Assembly: GCF_001423405.1 (NCBI RefSeq)
Contig: NZ_LMNS01000037.1
Span: 62,001 to 126,000, forward strand
Reading direction: 5' to 3'
Origin: Methylobacterium sp. Leaf123
Lineage (GTDB): Bacteria; Pseudomonadota; Alphaproteobacteria; Rhizobiales; Beijerinckiaceae
Length of the DNA stretch: 64,000 nt
Part shown: positions 36,376 to 45,115 of the stretch, one piece after another
Position numbering within the stretch: position 1 is the stretch's first letter
Layout: each line of letters begins with the position of its first letter
The notes under the pieces: generated by a model
Told to the model about the DNA's origin: nothing
Seen by the model: the letters and a program-made list of their open reading frames with translations, nothing else
Database searches by the model: none
Translations under genes and position numbers: made by a program

Positions 36376-38256
36376 ATGGTCGATCTGATCCCGCGCGCGC
36401 ATCTCTTCGGTAACCCGACGCGCTACGGCCATCAGATCAGCCCCGACGGGCGCCGCCTCGGCTGGGTGGCGCCCCATGAGGGCGTGCTCAACATCTGGTC
36501 GGCGCCGATCGACGACCTCGATGCGGCTGTGCCCGTCACGACCGACCGGCGCCGCGGCATCGACGCCTATGCCTTCGCCTATGACGGGCGCCACCTGCTC
36601 TACGTGCAGGACGCGGACGGCGACGAGAATCACCACCTCTACGCCGTCGATCTCACCACGGGTGAGCGGCGCGACTTGACGCCGATCCCTGGCATCGCCG
36701 CGGCGATCGTGGGCCTCAGCCGCATCGTGCGCGACCGCGTGCTCGTCGCGATCAACGACCGCGACGCGCGCTTCCACGACCTGCACAGCATCGATCTCGC
36801 CACCGGCGAACGCAGTCTCGTCATCGAGAATCCGGGCTTTGCCGGCTTCCTGATCGACGAGCGCTACGCCGTGCGCTTTGCCTTCCGCAACCTTCCGGAT
36901 GGGTCGAGCCAGTTGATCGCCCCCGACGGCGCGAACTGGAAGCCGTGGCTCACTTTCCCGCCCGAAGATGCCCGTGTGTCGGGCGCGGAGAACCTCGACG
37001 CCGCCGGCACCGCCCTGTTCTGCCGCGATAGCCGCGGACGCAACACCGCCGCGCTCACCCGGATCGATCTCGCCACCGGTGAGACCCGTGTGCTCGCCGC
37101 GCACGAGGAGGCGGATATCGGCGCCGTGCTGCAGGATGCCGAGACGCACGAGCCGGTGGCCTACTCGGTTACCCATGCCCGCAAATCCTGGCACGTGCTC
37201 GACCCGCGCTTTACCGACGATTTCGCTTTCCTCGAAACACAGGGGCTCGGCGACTGGTATCCGGCGAGCCGCACCGAGGACGATTCCGTCTGGATCGTGG
37301 TGGCCCGCGCCGACACCCGCGTCGGCGAAGCCGCACTCTACGACCGGCGGGCGAAGACGTTGCGCTCGCTCGGCAGCGCCCGGCCGGAACTGGAGGGTGC
37401 GCCGCTCGCCCCGATGAGCCCGGCGATCATCCGCTCCCGCGACGGCCTCGATCTCGTCTCGTATCTCAGCCGCCCGCTCGATGCGCAGGGCCCCGGCCCG
37501 CTGGTGCTGCTGGTCCATGGCGGCCCGTGGGCGCGCGACAGCTTCGGCTTCGACGGCATCCATCAATGGCTGGCCAATCGCGGCTATGCCGCGCTCAGCG
37601 TCAACTTCCGCTCCTCGACCGGCTTCGGAAAAGCCTTCCTCAATGCGGGTGACGGCGAATGGGGTCGGCGGATGGACGACGACCTCAGCGATGCCGTCGC
37701 CTGGGCCGTGGCGCAGGGCGTGGCCGATCCGGCGCGGGTGGCGATCATGGGCGGCAGCTATGGCGGCTACGCCACGCTGATGGCGCTGACTCGCAATCCG
37801 GAATCTTACGCCTGCGGCATCGACCTCGTCGGCCCGGCCAACCTCGAAACCCTGGTTCGGACGATTCCGCCCTATTGGGAGGCGATGCGGGCGCAGCTCC
37901 ACCGCGCCATCGGCGATCCCGACACCGAGGAGGGCATGGCCCTGATCCGCGAGCGCTCGCCGGTCTACTTCGCCGACCGGATCAAGGCGCCGCTGTTGAT
38001 CGTGCAGGGCGCCAACGATCCGCGGGTTCGCCAAGCCGAATCCGACCAGATGGTCGCGGCGATGGAGCGGGGCGGCATCCCCGTCACCTACCTGCTCTTC
38101 CCGGACGAGGGCCACGGCCTCGTGCGCCCGGCCAACCGGCTTGCCTTCTTCGCCCGTGCGGAAGACTTCCTGGCGCGCCATCTCGGCGGGCGCTGCGAGC
38201 CGATCCGCGAGGATGAATCGGCGGGGACGTCGATGCAGGTGGTGCGGGAGGGGTAG
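36376..38256 (+). CDS. S9 family (prolyl oligopeptidase-like) serine peptidase
   Basis: The 626-aa protein has an N-terminal beta-propeller region (about 20-370, repeated WSAPIDDLD and YAVDLTTGERR-like blades) and a C-terminal alpha/beta hydrolase domain. The nucleophile is Ser461 in MGGSYGGYAT, and the Asp (GANDPRVRQAE) and His (DEGHGLVRP) of the triad follow. This matches acylaminoacyl-peptidase/prolyl oligopeptidase-like enzymes. There is no signal peptide, so it is probably cytoplasmic peptide turnover. A GAGGAAACGTC ribosome site precedes the ATG. Confidence 0.9.
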   Translation: MVDLIPRAHLFGNPTRYGHQISPDGRRLGWVAPHEGVLNIWSAPIDDLDAAVPVTTDRRRGIDAYAFAYDGRHLLYVQDADGDENHHLYAVDLTTGERRDLTPIPGIAAAIVGLSRIVRDRVLVAINDRDARFHDLHSIDLATGERSLVIENPGFAGFLIDERYAVRFAFRNLPDGSSQLIAPDGANWKPWLTFPPEDARVSGAENLDAAGTALFCRDSRGRNTAALTRIDLATGETRVLAAHEEADIGAVLQDAETHEPVAYSVTHARKSWHVLDPRFTDDFAFLETQGLGDWYPASRTEDDSVWIVVARADTRVGEAALYDRRAKTLRSLGSARPELEGAPLAPMSPAIIRSRDGLDLVSYLSRPLDAQGPGPLVLLVHGGPWARDSFGFDGIHQWLANRGYAALSVNFRSSTGFGKAFLNAGDGEWGRRMDDDLSDAVAWAVAQGVADPARVAIMGGSYGGYATLMALTRNPESYACGIDLVGPANLETLVRTIPPYWEAMRAQLHRAIGDPDTEEGMALIRERSPVYFADRIKAPLLIVQGANDPRVRQAESDQMVAAMERGGIPVTYLLFPDEGHGLVRPANRLAFFARAEDFLARHLGGRCEPIREDESAGTSMQVVREG

Positions 38257-38313
38257 CTACGCCGCCCGATCCTATGGCCATGCCGGCGGAAATGGCCAGC
38301 ATGGCCTGTCCTC

Positions 38314-38329
38314 ACGCGGAGATCCGCGT
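38314..38329. terminator. Short hairpin between convergent genes
   Basis: ACGCGG (38314-38319) pairs with CCGCGT (38324-38329) around AGAT, between the S9 peptidase and the converging acidic-protein gene. It is short and lacks a T-run, so it is weak evidence for a terminator. Confidence 0.35.
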
Positions 38330-38333
38330 TCCG

Positions 38334-38681
38334 TTACGCGTCGAGCGTCTGATCCTCGTCCTCGTCGTCGATGTCCACGAGGAAGACGATGTCGGCCTCG
38401 TCCTCGTCGTCCGAGGCGTCGCCTTCCGCTTCGTGCTGCGCGTCGGGCTCGAAATCGCCCTCGCCGTCATCGGAGGCGAGCGCGTCCTCGAACTCTTCGA
38501 TCTCGTCCTCGCTGGCCTTGCGTACGGTCAGATCCGACGTGCCGTTCCAGATCGGCGTGCCGTCGATCGTCATCGTCCGGATGTCTTCCTTGAAGCCGTC
38601 GCAGGTGAACAGGTCGCGGGCGGTCGCCTCGTCGCCGTTGATGACCGCGATCGCCTTGCCGTCGATCTCGAGCGTGAACAT
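38334..38681 (-). CDS. Acidic hypothetical protein
   Basis: The protein is 115 aa from an ATG at 38681. Residues 1-60 look like a small folded domain (MFTLEIDGKAIAVINGDEATARDLF, then MTIDGTPIWNGTSDLTVRKA). The C-terminal half is extremely rich in Asp and Glu (SEDEIEEFEDAL, then DDEDEADIVFLVDIDDEDED), giving a strongly acidic tail. I do not recognise a family. The tail could bind metal or basic proteins. It lies downstream of the lipoprotein hydrolase gene with a gap of about 185 bases. Confidence 0.65.
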   Translation of the reverse strand: MFTLEIDGKAIAVINGDEATARDLFTCDGFKEDIRTMTIDGTPIWNGTSDLTVRKASEDEIEEFEDALASDDGEGDFEPDAQHEAEGDASDDEDEADIVFLVDIDDEDEDQTLDA

Positions 38682-38866
38682 GGGGACTGTCCTCGAAAGA
38701 GGGAAAAGAGCCGCGGGCCGACGGGCGGCGCTGCGCGGGAAACCCGCACCGGACTGGCCGGGTTCGGCGGCGCTTGTAGGACGCCGGGGCCGGATTCGTC
38801 GATGGGCGAAAGCCGCGCGTTCAGGGCAATCGCCGCAAAGCGGCGATCCACGCTCGCGAATTTGCT

Positions 38867-39901
38867 TCAGGTGCCGCTGCTGCCTCGCGAGACGGCCCGC
38901 TTCACGACGGCCTGAACCTCGCGGTTCGACAGGAACAGATCGTGGTTGAAGAGGCCGCCGCCGTAATCCGAGGCATCGGCCACCCGCACGCCCAGAGCCT
39001 CCAGGCGCTCCCGGTCGGCGGCACCCGCGCGGACGACGCCGCCGGCGATGGCGCCCGAGAGTTCGAGCGCGCGGTCGTTCGTCGCCGAGATGACGGTGAT
39101 GCGCTTGGCGTCCGGCCCGAGGCGCTCGACGCCGTTGGCGAAGAGGTCGATGTCGATGTCGGGCGCGGCAAGCACCACGGCGCCGATCCGGGCGACCGCC
39201 GCCTCGCCAGCCTCGGCCCGCAGCATCCGCAGCGTCTCCAGCGTGAGGAGCGTGCCCATCGAGTGGGCGACGATGTGGATGCGCCCGCCGCTCGGCGTGG
39301 TCGCCACGGTCTTCAGCAGGTCCTCGAACGCGTCGCGTGACCACAGCGCGCTCTCGCGGTCGTAGCCGTAATCGAAGGTCGCCGCGGCCGAGGGCCATGT
39401 AAACAGGGCCGAGGCCCCGTTGAAGCGGATGCCGTCGGAGAGGCGGGCGGCGCTGATTGCGGCCGATTCGAAGCTCTCGCGGTAGCCGTGGACGTAGATC
39501 AGCACGTCGCGGCCGAAGGCGGATTGAGCGAAGGCTGCCGCCGCGCCCGACCCCGTCGTGACGTCGCCGACGGAGCGGACGCCCCAATCGCCGCCCACCA
39601 CCGCCGAAACCTTGCCGATCAGCGAGCGGTCCGGCGCGGTCATGCGCGCCTCGGCAAAGCTCAGGCCCCGGCCGCGCTCCGAGCCGAAGAATGGCGCCTT
39701 CGGCGGATTGCCGGCGGCGGGGCGACGGGTGGTGGCGATGAGGAGCACCGGGCTCACGTCGAGCGCCGATTGCGTCTCGCCGACGGCGCCGGTGGCGAGC
39801 CCGTCCATCACGCAACCTGACAGGGCAGGGGAGAGTCCGGCCACGCCCGCCAACCCCATGAGGCGCAGGAGAGAGCGGCGGGTCGCGTCGGAGGGCTGCA
39901 T
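38867..39901 (-). CDS. DUF900 alpha/beta hydrolase, predicted Tat lipoprotein
   Basis: The protein is 344 aa from an ATG at 39901. The N-terminus has RRSLLRLMGLAGVAG and then a lipobox LSGC (Cys about residue 30), so it is probably exported through Tat and lipidated. The rest is a DUF900-type alpha/beta hydrolase: VLIYVHGYRESFESAA holds the oxyanion region and HIVAHSMGT the nucleophile Ser, with a likely His in FNHDLFLSN. Substrates of this family are unknown. It is divergent from meaB, 146 bases apart. Confidence 0.82.
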   Translation of the reverse strand: MQPSDATRRSLLRLMGLAGVAGLSPALSGCVMDGLATGAVGETQSALDVSPVLLIATTRRPAAGNPPKAPFFGSERGRGLSFAEARMTAPDRSLIGKVSAVVGGDWGVRSVGDVTTGSGAAAAFAQSAFGRDVLIYVHGYRESFESAAISAARLSDGIRFNGASALFTWPSAAATFDYGYDRESALWSRDAFEDLLKTVATTPSGGRIHIVAHSMGTLLTLETLRMLRAEAGEAAVARIGAVVLAAPDIDIDLFANGVERLGPDAKRITVISATNDRALELSGAIAGGVVRAGAADRERLEALGVRVADASDYGGGLFNHDLFLSNREVQAVVKRAVSRGSSGT

Positions 39902-40047
39902 GAGCGGTTTCGAGTCCCCGAGGAATCCCGCTCCGGTGGCAAGCCGGCGCTGGGCGCTCCTCCTTCGCGCACGATCTTGACCGTGGCGGGGCACGATTGG
40001 GATTTTGGGCACTCGACGCCCGCCCGACGCCCCGGCATGAAGGAGCC

Positions 40048-41037
40048 ATGAGCACGACCCTTCCCGACATGGACACACTTCGCGAGCGGCTTCTGGCCGG
40101 CGACCGGGCGGCGCTGGCTCGCGCCATCACGCTGGCCGAGTCGCGCCGGGCCGATCACCGGGCGGCGGTGCGCGACCTCATCGACGCGGTGCTGCCGCAG
40201 ACGGGGCGGGCGATCCGCGTCGGCATCACCGGCGTGCCCGGCGTCGGCAAATCCACCACCATCGACGCCCTGGGCTCGCTCCTGACCGCGGCGGGCCACA
40301 AGGTGGCGGTGCTCGCCGTCGATCCGTCCTCGACCCGCACCGGCGGCTCGATCCTCGGCGACAAGACGCGGATGGCGCGGCTCGCCATCGACCGCAACGC
40401 CTTCATCCGGCCCTCGCCCTCCTCGGGCACGCTCGGCGGCGTCGCGGCCAAGACTCGCGAGACCATGCTGCTGTGCGAGGCGGCCGGCTTCGACGTGATC
40501 CTGGTCGAAACCGTCGGCGTCGGCCAATCGGAGACGGCGGTAGCCGACCTCACCGACTTCTTCCTCGTGCTGATGCTGCCCGGCGCCGGCGACGAGCTTC
40601 AGGGCATCAAGAAGGGCATTTTGGAACTCGCCGACATGATCGCGGTCAACAAGGCCGACGATGGCGACGGCGAGCGCCGGGCGAGTGCCGCCGCCTCCGA
40701 ATACCGCGCCGCGCTCCACATCCTGACCCCACCGTCGGCCACGTGGACGCCGCCGGTGGTCACGATCTCGGGCCTTCACGGCAAGGGGCTCGATTCCCTC
40801 TGGAGCCGGATCGAGGATCACCGCGCCAAGCTCACCGCGACCGGTGAGATCGCGGGCAAGCGCCGCGAGCAGGATGTGAAGTGGATGTGGGCGCTCGTTC
40901 ACGAGCGGCTGCATCAGCGCCTCATCGGCAGCGCCGAGGTGCGCCAAGCCACCGCCGAGGCGGAGCGAGCGGTCGCGGGCGGCGAGCACTCGCCCGCGGC
41001 CGGTGCCGACGCGATCGCGACCCTGATCGGGTTGTGA
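40048..41037 (+). CDS. meaB: Methylmalonyl-CoA mutase-associated GTPase MeaB
   Basis: MeaB is a G3E-family GTPase chaperone that guards B12 loading and inactivation of methylmalonyl-CoA mutase; it is well studied in M. extorquens. The 329-aa protein has Walker A GVPGVGKST (62-70), switch-region VDPSSTRTGGSILGDKTRM, ETVGVGQSE and the base-specificity motif NKAD. A GGAG precedes the ATG at 40048. Its mutase targets (mcmA/mcmB) are not in this window, but the related B12 mutase ecm is 5 kb away. Its TGA overlaps the next gene's GTG. Confidence 0.95.
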   Translation: MSTTLPDMDTLRERLLAGDRAALARAITLAESRRADHRAAVRDLIDAVLPQTGRAIRVGITGVPGVGKSTTIDALGSLLTAAGHKVAVLAVDPSSTRTGGSILGDKTRMARLAIDRNAFIRPSPSSGTLGGVAAKTRETMLLCEAAGFDVILVETVGVGQSETAVADLTDFFLVLMLPGAGDELQGIKKGILELADMIAVNKADDGDGERRASAAASEYRAALHILTPPSATWTPPVVTISGLHGKGLDSLWSRIEDHRAKLTATGEIAGKRREQDVKWMWALVHERLHQRLIGSAEVRQATAEAERAVAGGEHSPAAGADAIATLIGL

Positions 41038-41654
41038 GCCGTCTGCTCATCACGGGCTTCGGCCCGTTCCCGACCGTGCCGGACAACCCGAGCGCCCGCC
41101 TCGCGCGGCGTCTGGCGGCCTTTCCGCATCTGCGCCGCGTCCTCGGCCACACGCCGGACTGCCTCGTGCTCGACACGCGCTACGACGCCCTCCACACGCA
41201 GCTCGCTCCGGCCCTGGCCAGGGGGCCAAGCGCCGTGCTGATGATCGGCGTCGCCGCGCGTCGGCCCCGCGTCTGCGTCGAGACCCGCGCGGTCAACCGG
41301 GTCAGCCGGTTGTTTCCCGACGCAAGCGGAGCGGTAGGGTGTTTTCTGGCATTCGATCCGGATGGCCCGGCGCAGCGGCCCAGCGCGGCGGCGACGCAGG
41401 TACGGGTGGCCTTGAGGCGCGTCGGCCTCGATGCCGCCGCTTCCCGCGATGCCGGACGCTACTTGTGCAACGCCTCGTATTACCGCGCTCTGGCGACGGG
41501 GCGGCCGGTCGTGTTCCTGCACATTCCGATGCCGCCGCGCACACAGCGACCGACGGCCGGAGGAGGGCGCCGCCGGCCCGCGCTCGATCTCTGGGCCGAC
41601 GCCTTGATCGAGGCGGCGCGGGTGCTCGCCCTGCTGGGCAGGGCGCAGCGTTAG
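41034..41654 (+). CDS. Pyroglutamyl-peptidase I-like (family C15) protein
   Basis: The protein is 206 aa, starting with GTG at 41034 and overlapping the meaB stop (GTGA). The fold opens with LLITGFGPFPTVPDNPS, as in pyrrolidone-carboxylate peptidases, which remove N-terminal pyroglutamate. The triad is conserved in position: Glu83 (VETRAVN), Cys145 (YLCNASYY) and His163 (FLHIPMPP). The overall sequence is divergent, so the substrate may differ. Translational coupling to a B12-mutase chaperone is unexpected and unexplained. Confidence 0.82.
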   Translation: MSRLLITGFGPFPTVPDNPSARLARRLAAFPHLRRVLGHTPDCLVLDTRYDALHTQLAPALARGPSAVLMIGVAARRPRVCVETRAVNRVSRLFPDASGAVGCFLAFDPDGPAQRPSAAATQVRVALRRVGLDAAASRDAGRYLCNASYYRALATGRPVVFLHIPMPPRTQRPTAGGGRRRPALDLWADALIEAARVLALLGRAQR

Positions 41655-41661
41655 CCGCGGG

Positions 41662-42267
41662 TCAGGCCCATTCGCGCTGAGCGACTTTCGCCTCGTAGGC
41701 GTCGATCGCCCGAGCCTTCTGGTCGAGGGTCAGGCCGATCTCGTCGAGGCCGTTGAGCAGGTTGTGCTTGCGGCCCTCGTCGATGTCGAAATGCAGGGTG
41801 CCGCCGTCCGGGCCCTTGATGGTCTGCGCCGCCAGATCGATCGTCAGCGTCGCGTTGGCGCCGCGCTCCGCGTCCTGGAACAGCTTCTCCAGATCCTCCG
41901 GCGAGACGACGATCGCGAGGATGCCGTTCTTGGCGCAGTTGTTGAAGAAGATGTCGGCAAAGCTCGTGGAGATCACGCAGCGGATGCCGAAATCGGCCAG
42001 CGCCCAGGGCGCGTGCTCGCGCGAGGAGCCGCAGCCGAAATTGTCGCCGACCACGAGGGTCTTGGCGTGGCGGTAGGCCGGCTGGTTGAGGACGAAATCG
42101 GGATTCTCCGAGCCGTCATCGTTGTAGCGCATCTCCGAGAACAGGCCCTGGCCGAGCCCGGTGCGTTTGATCGTCTTGAGATACTGCTTGGGGATGATGC
42201 GGTCGGTATCGATGTTGATGATCCGCATGGGCGCGGCGACGCCCTCCAGGGTCGTGAACTTTTCCAT
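41662..42267 (-). CDS. leuD: 3-isopropylmalate dehydratase small subunit LeuD
   Basis: LeuD with LeuC (not in the window) isomerises 2- to 3-isopropylmalate in leucine synthesis. The 201-aa swivelling domain shows [24 protein letters not shown] at its start and [17 protein letters not shown], the family signature contacting the substrate. It converges on the C15 peptidase gene with seven bases between the stops. Confidence 0.96.
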   Translation of the reverse strand: MEKFTTLEGVAAPMRIINIDTDRIIPKQYLKTIKRTGLGQGLFSEMRYNDDGSENPDFVLNQPAYRHAKTLVVGDNFGCGSSREHAPWALADFGIRCVISTSFADIFFNNCAKNGILAIVVSPEDLEKLFQDAERGANATLTIDLAAQTIKGPDGGTLHFDIDEGRKHNLLNGLDEIGLTLDQKARAIDAYEAKVAQREWA

Positions 42268-42428
42268 GGGTCTTCTCGAAATCGTCGTCGGCCGCCGGGT
42301 ACAGATCCTCCGGCCTTGGGTCCGCCGGTATTTAGCAGTCCCATCGCCTCGCCGGTAGCCGCTCCGTTTAAACCGGCATTGCGCTTGCGTTATGATAGGA
42401 TGGTTCGCGAAGGGGGATAGCGAAACCG

Positions 42429-42602
42429 ATGGCCGACACCTCAGACACTTTCAAGAAGGCGCCCAAGCGCAAGCCCGCCAAGGGCAAGAGCGTGAGCGTT
42501 TCCCCCGAGATGCGCCAAGCCTATGCCGACCTGATCAAGGAGCGGGAGGAGAAGGAACAGGCCTATGGCCGCCACCTGCGCAAGGACGAGCCCCGGCGGT
42601 GA
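42429..42602 (+). CDS. Short basic protein, 57 aa
   Basis: The ATG at 42429 is preceded by GAAGGGGGATAG, a good ribosome site. The 57-residue product is Lys-rich at first ([17 protein letters not shown]) and then a charged helix ([28 protein letters not shown]). The codons have high GC at third positions, unlike the overlapping longer frame at 42392-42619, which is a shadow. It could be a nucleic-acid-binding or small regulatory protein. I recognise no family. Confidence 0.6.
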   Translation: MADTSDTFKKAPKRKPAKGKSVSVSPEMRQAYADLIKEREEKEQAYGRHLRKDEPRR

Positions 42603-42615
42603 CGGCGCTAAACCG

Positions 42616-42720
42616 CTAGAGCCGTGCCCGACCACGTTTGGTCGGATTACGCCTCTAACCTCCTGTTTTGCCACGCTTTATTTCGCCGAACCGGTGTCCA
42701 CTTCGTCGGAAAGCGCTTTA
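42616..42720. repeat. Candidate dispersed Rhizobiales intergenic repeat
   Basis: The stretch runs from CTAGAGCC at 42616 to AAGCGCTTTA at 42720 and touches the trpS stop. It contains CCGAACCGGTGTCCACTTCG near 42687-42706. Sequences of this form (CTAGAGC, then TTTCGCCGAACCGGT-CCACTTC, then a GCGCTTTA end) are very common between genes in Rhizobiales and Methylobacterium from my general knowledge. Imperfect self-complementarity (CTAGAGC against GCGCTTTA-like ends) suggests a folded RNA or a mobile miniature element. Copy number cannot be judged from one window. Confidence 0.5.
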
Positions 42721-43779
42721 AACCGCCCTGAGTGCCGGCCCGCGCCGGACGAAGCCGACGATGTCCTTGACGGCATCCAGCGTCGGCGCCGCGATCGCCT
42801 CGGCCCGGCTCGCGCCGTCTCCGAGGACGGAATCGATATAGGCCGGATCGGCGACGAGCCGCTTCATCTCGGCACCGATCGGCGCAAGCGTCTCGACGGC
42901 GAGATCGACCAGGGCCGGCTTGAAGCTGGAGAACTGCGCGCCGCCGAAATCCGTCAGCACCTCGTCGCGGGTGATGCCGCGCAAGGCCGCGAAGATGCCG
43001 ACGAGGTTGTCGGCCTCCGGCCGGCCGGCGAGGCCCGCGACCTCCGAGGGGAGAGGCTCCGGATCGGTCTTGGCCTTGCGCACCTTCTGGGCGATGGCAT
43101 CCGCGTCGTCGGTGAGCGCGATGCGCGAATACTCGGACGGGTCCGACTTCGACATCTTCTTGGTGCCGTCGCGCAAGGACATCACGCGCGCCGCCGGCCC
43201 GCCGATCAGCGGCTCGGTGATCGGGAAGAACTGCTCGCCATGGCCATGCGCGAGGATCGACCCGGCGAAGTCGTTGTTGAACTTCTGCGCAATGTCGCGG
43301 GTCAGTTCGAGGTGCTGCTTCTGGTCCTCACCCACGGGCACATGCGTGGCGCGATAAGCGAGGATGTCGGCGGCCATCAGCACGGGGTAATCGTAGAGAC
43401 CGATGGAGGCGTTCTCCCGGTCCTTGCCGGCCTTGTCCTTGAACTGCGTCATGCGGTTGAGCCAGCCGAGTCGGGCAACGCAGTTGAAGATCCAGGCGAG
43501 TTCCGCGTGCTGCGGCACCTGGGACTGGTTGAAGACGATGGAGCGCTTCGGATCGATACCGGCGGCGAGGAAGGCGGCGGTGACCTCGCGGATCTGACCT
43601 TTCAGCGCTTGCGGATCCTGCCACATCGTGATCGCGTGGAGATCGACCACGCAATAGAGGCACTGCGCGTCGCGCTCCTGCATCTCGACGAAGCGCTTGA
43701 TGGCCCCGAGATAGTTGCCGAGGTGCAGGTTCCCGGTCGGCTGGACGCCGGAGAACACGAGTTCGGTGAACGCAGCCAT
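42718..43779 (-). CDS. trpS: Tryptophanyl-tRNA synthetase
   Basis: TrpS charges tRNA-Trp. The 353-aa class I synthetase shows [20 protein letters not shown] (HIGH-like HLGN) and [11 protein letters not shown] (KMSKS). The length is typical of the long bacterial form. The ATG at 43779 is at the end of a short gap. No T-box or attenuator is seen. Its stop abuts the candidate repeat. Confidence 0.97.
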   Translation of the reverse strand: MAAFTELVFSGVQPTGNLHLGNYLGAIKRFVEMQERDAQCLYCVVDLHAITMWQDPQALKGQIREVTAAFLAAGIDPKRSIVFNQSQVPQHAELAWIFNCVARLGWLNRMTQFKDKAGKDRENASIGLYDYPVLMAADILAYRATHVPVGEDQKQHLELTRDIAQKFNNDFAGSILAHGHGEQFFPITEPLIGGPAARVMSLRDGTKKMSKSDPSEYSRIALTDDADAIAQKVRKAKTDPEPLPSEVAGLAGRPEADNLVGIFAALRGITRDEVLTDFGGAQFSSFKPALVDLAVETLAPIGAEMKRLVADPAYIDSVLGDGASRAEAIAAPTLDAVKDIVGFVRRGPALRAV

Positions 43780-43930
43780 CGGCGCGGGTCCCTGGAAAGA
43801 AAGTCTGGGCCGAGGCGATCTCGCATCCCGCTTGAAGCGGCGGGTTCTGGCACCCGCAGCGGCGGCCGGTCAAGCAGGATGGGCCACGCCCGCATGCCGC
43901 CCGCCCGGCGGCCTCGTTATCCGTGAACGA

Positions 43931-44260
43931 TCACGAAGCCCGCGCCGCATAGGCGTTCATGATCGCGGAGAGCAGGCCGGGAAAGCGTGCCTCCACTTCC
44001 GCGCAGCGCGAGTGGTTGCGCATCTCGACGCCGTGCCGCTCGCAGCGGATCAAGCCGGCCTCGCGCAGCACCTTGAAGTGGCTCGACAGCGACGATTTCG
44101 GGATCACCTGATCGCCCACCGATGAGAGGGACGAGCAGGCTTCCACGCACCCCGCCTTCGTGATCCGGGCGAAGATGGCCGCCCGGCGCGGATCGGACAG
44201 GGCGTGGAGGATCGCCTCCGGCGGGACGTCCTCGATCGCGGGGTGAAACAGGGGCCTCAT
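43931..44260 (-). CDS. ArsR/SmtB family transcriptional regulator
   Basis: The 109-aa winged-helix repressor has the DNA-binding helices in ILHALSDPRRAAIFARIT and SSLSSHFKVLREAGLIRCER. A CVEACSSL segment has two Cys, but they are not in the classical ELCVCDL metal-binding position, so a metal ligand is uncertain. It is divergent from the SDR gene, with 108 bases between starts and dyads in the gap, so it probably represses both itself and the SDR. Confidence 0.88.
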   Translation of the reverse strand: MRPLFHPAIEDVPPEAILHALSDPRRAAIFARITKAGCVEACSSLSSVGDQVIPKSSLSSHFKVLREAGLIRCERHGVEMRNHSRCAEVEARFPGLLSAIMNAYAARAS

Positions 44261-44290
44261 GATTTACCCATATGGGGGCTTGAACCCCGC

Positions 44291-44316
44291 TTCGGTAGTT
44301 CCGAAATCCCGAACTA
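44291..44316. promoter_or_regulatory. Candidate ArsR operator in the ArsR/SDR gap
   Basis: Two overlapping dyads sit between the divergent genes: TTCGG-N5-CCGAA (44291-44305) and TAGTTC-N9-GAACTA (44296-44301 with 44311-44316). They lie roughly midway between the starts, as expected for an operator controlling both. Confidence 0.55.
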
Positions 44317-44368
44317 TGGGACTGAGGCGACCGTATCGGCGCCGGCCCATGTCGAAGGGTTAGCACAG

Positions 44369-45115
44369 ATGTCAAAGCTTGAGGGCAAGGTCGCGGTCGT
44401 GACCGGCGCGTCGAAGGGGATCGGCGCCGCCATCGCAAAGGCATTGGCGAAGGACGGCGCGGCCGTCATCGTCAACTACGCATCGAGCAAGGCCGGCGCG
44501 GATGCCGTCGTCAATGCCATCACGGCAGGCGGCGGCCGGGCCGTCGCGGTCCAGGCCGACGTTTCGCAGGCCGCGCAGGCGCAGAACCTAGTCGAGGCTG
44601 CGGTGCAGCGATTCGGTCGGCTCGACGTGCTGGTGAACAATTCCGGCGTCTACGAATTCGCTGCGATCGAGGAAGTGACCGAAGAGCATTACCGCCGCCT
44701 CTTCGACGTCAACGTGCTGGGTGTGCTGCTTGCGACTCAGGCGGCAGCCAAACACCTGGGAGAAGGCGGGAGCATCATCAACATCTCGTCCGCCGTCACC
44801 GACGTGCTGACGCCGACGAGTGCGGTCTATACCGGGACCAAAGGGGCTTTGAACGCGATCTCCGGCGTCCTCGCCAACGAGCTGGCTCCGCGGAAGATCC
44901 GGGTCAACGTCGTCAGCCCCGGCTACGTCGAGACCGAGGGCACCCATACTGCCGGCATCGCCGGCTCGGAGATGGAGGCCGGCTTCGTCGCACAGACGCC
45001 GCTCGGCCGAGCCGGCCAGCCGGACGACATCGCCGGGGTCGTCGCGTTCCTCGCCTCCGACGATGCCCGCTGGGTGACGGGTGAAGTGATCAACGCCAGC
45101 GGCGGCGTTCGCTGA
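44369..45115 (+). CDS. SDR family oxidoreductase
   Basis: The 248-aa short-chain dehydrogenase has an NAD(P)-binding TGASKGIGAAIA (12-23), NNSG (90-93), catalytic Ser140/141, Tyr154 and Lys158 (SAVYTGTKGAL), and an N-terminal basic residue pattern that favours NADPH. It is closest in look to 3-oxoacyl-ACP reductase-like general SDRs, and the substrate is unknown. It is controlled, by inference, by the divergent ArsR regulator. Confidence 0.88.
   Translation: MSKLEGKVAVVTGASKGIGAAIAKALAKDGAAVIVNYASSKAGADAVVNAITAGGGRAVAVQADVSQAAQAQNLVEAAVQRFGRLDVLVNNSGVYEFAAIEEVTEEHYRRLFDVNVLGVLLATQAAAKHLGEGGSIINISSAVTDVLTPTSAVYTGTKGALNAISGVLANELAPRKIRVNVVSPGYVETEGTHTAGIAGSEMEAGFVAQTPLGRAGQPDDIAGVVAFLASDDARWVTGEVINASGGVR

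Noticed and set aside
36244-38181. 645-residue minus-strand frame opposite the S9 peptidase
   Set aside because: The plus-strand frame has the full serine-peptidase triad; the minus frame is a by-product of codon bias.
42392-42619. 75-residue frame overlapping the 57-aa basic protein
   Set aside because: The third-position GC pattern and ribosome site favour the 42429 frame; this one is Gln/Arg/Pro-rich shadow.
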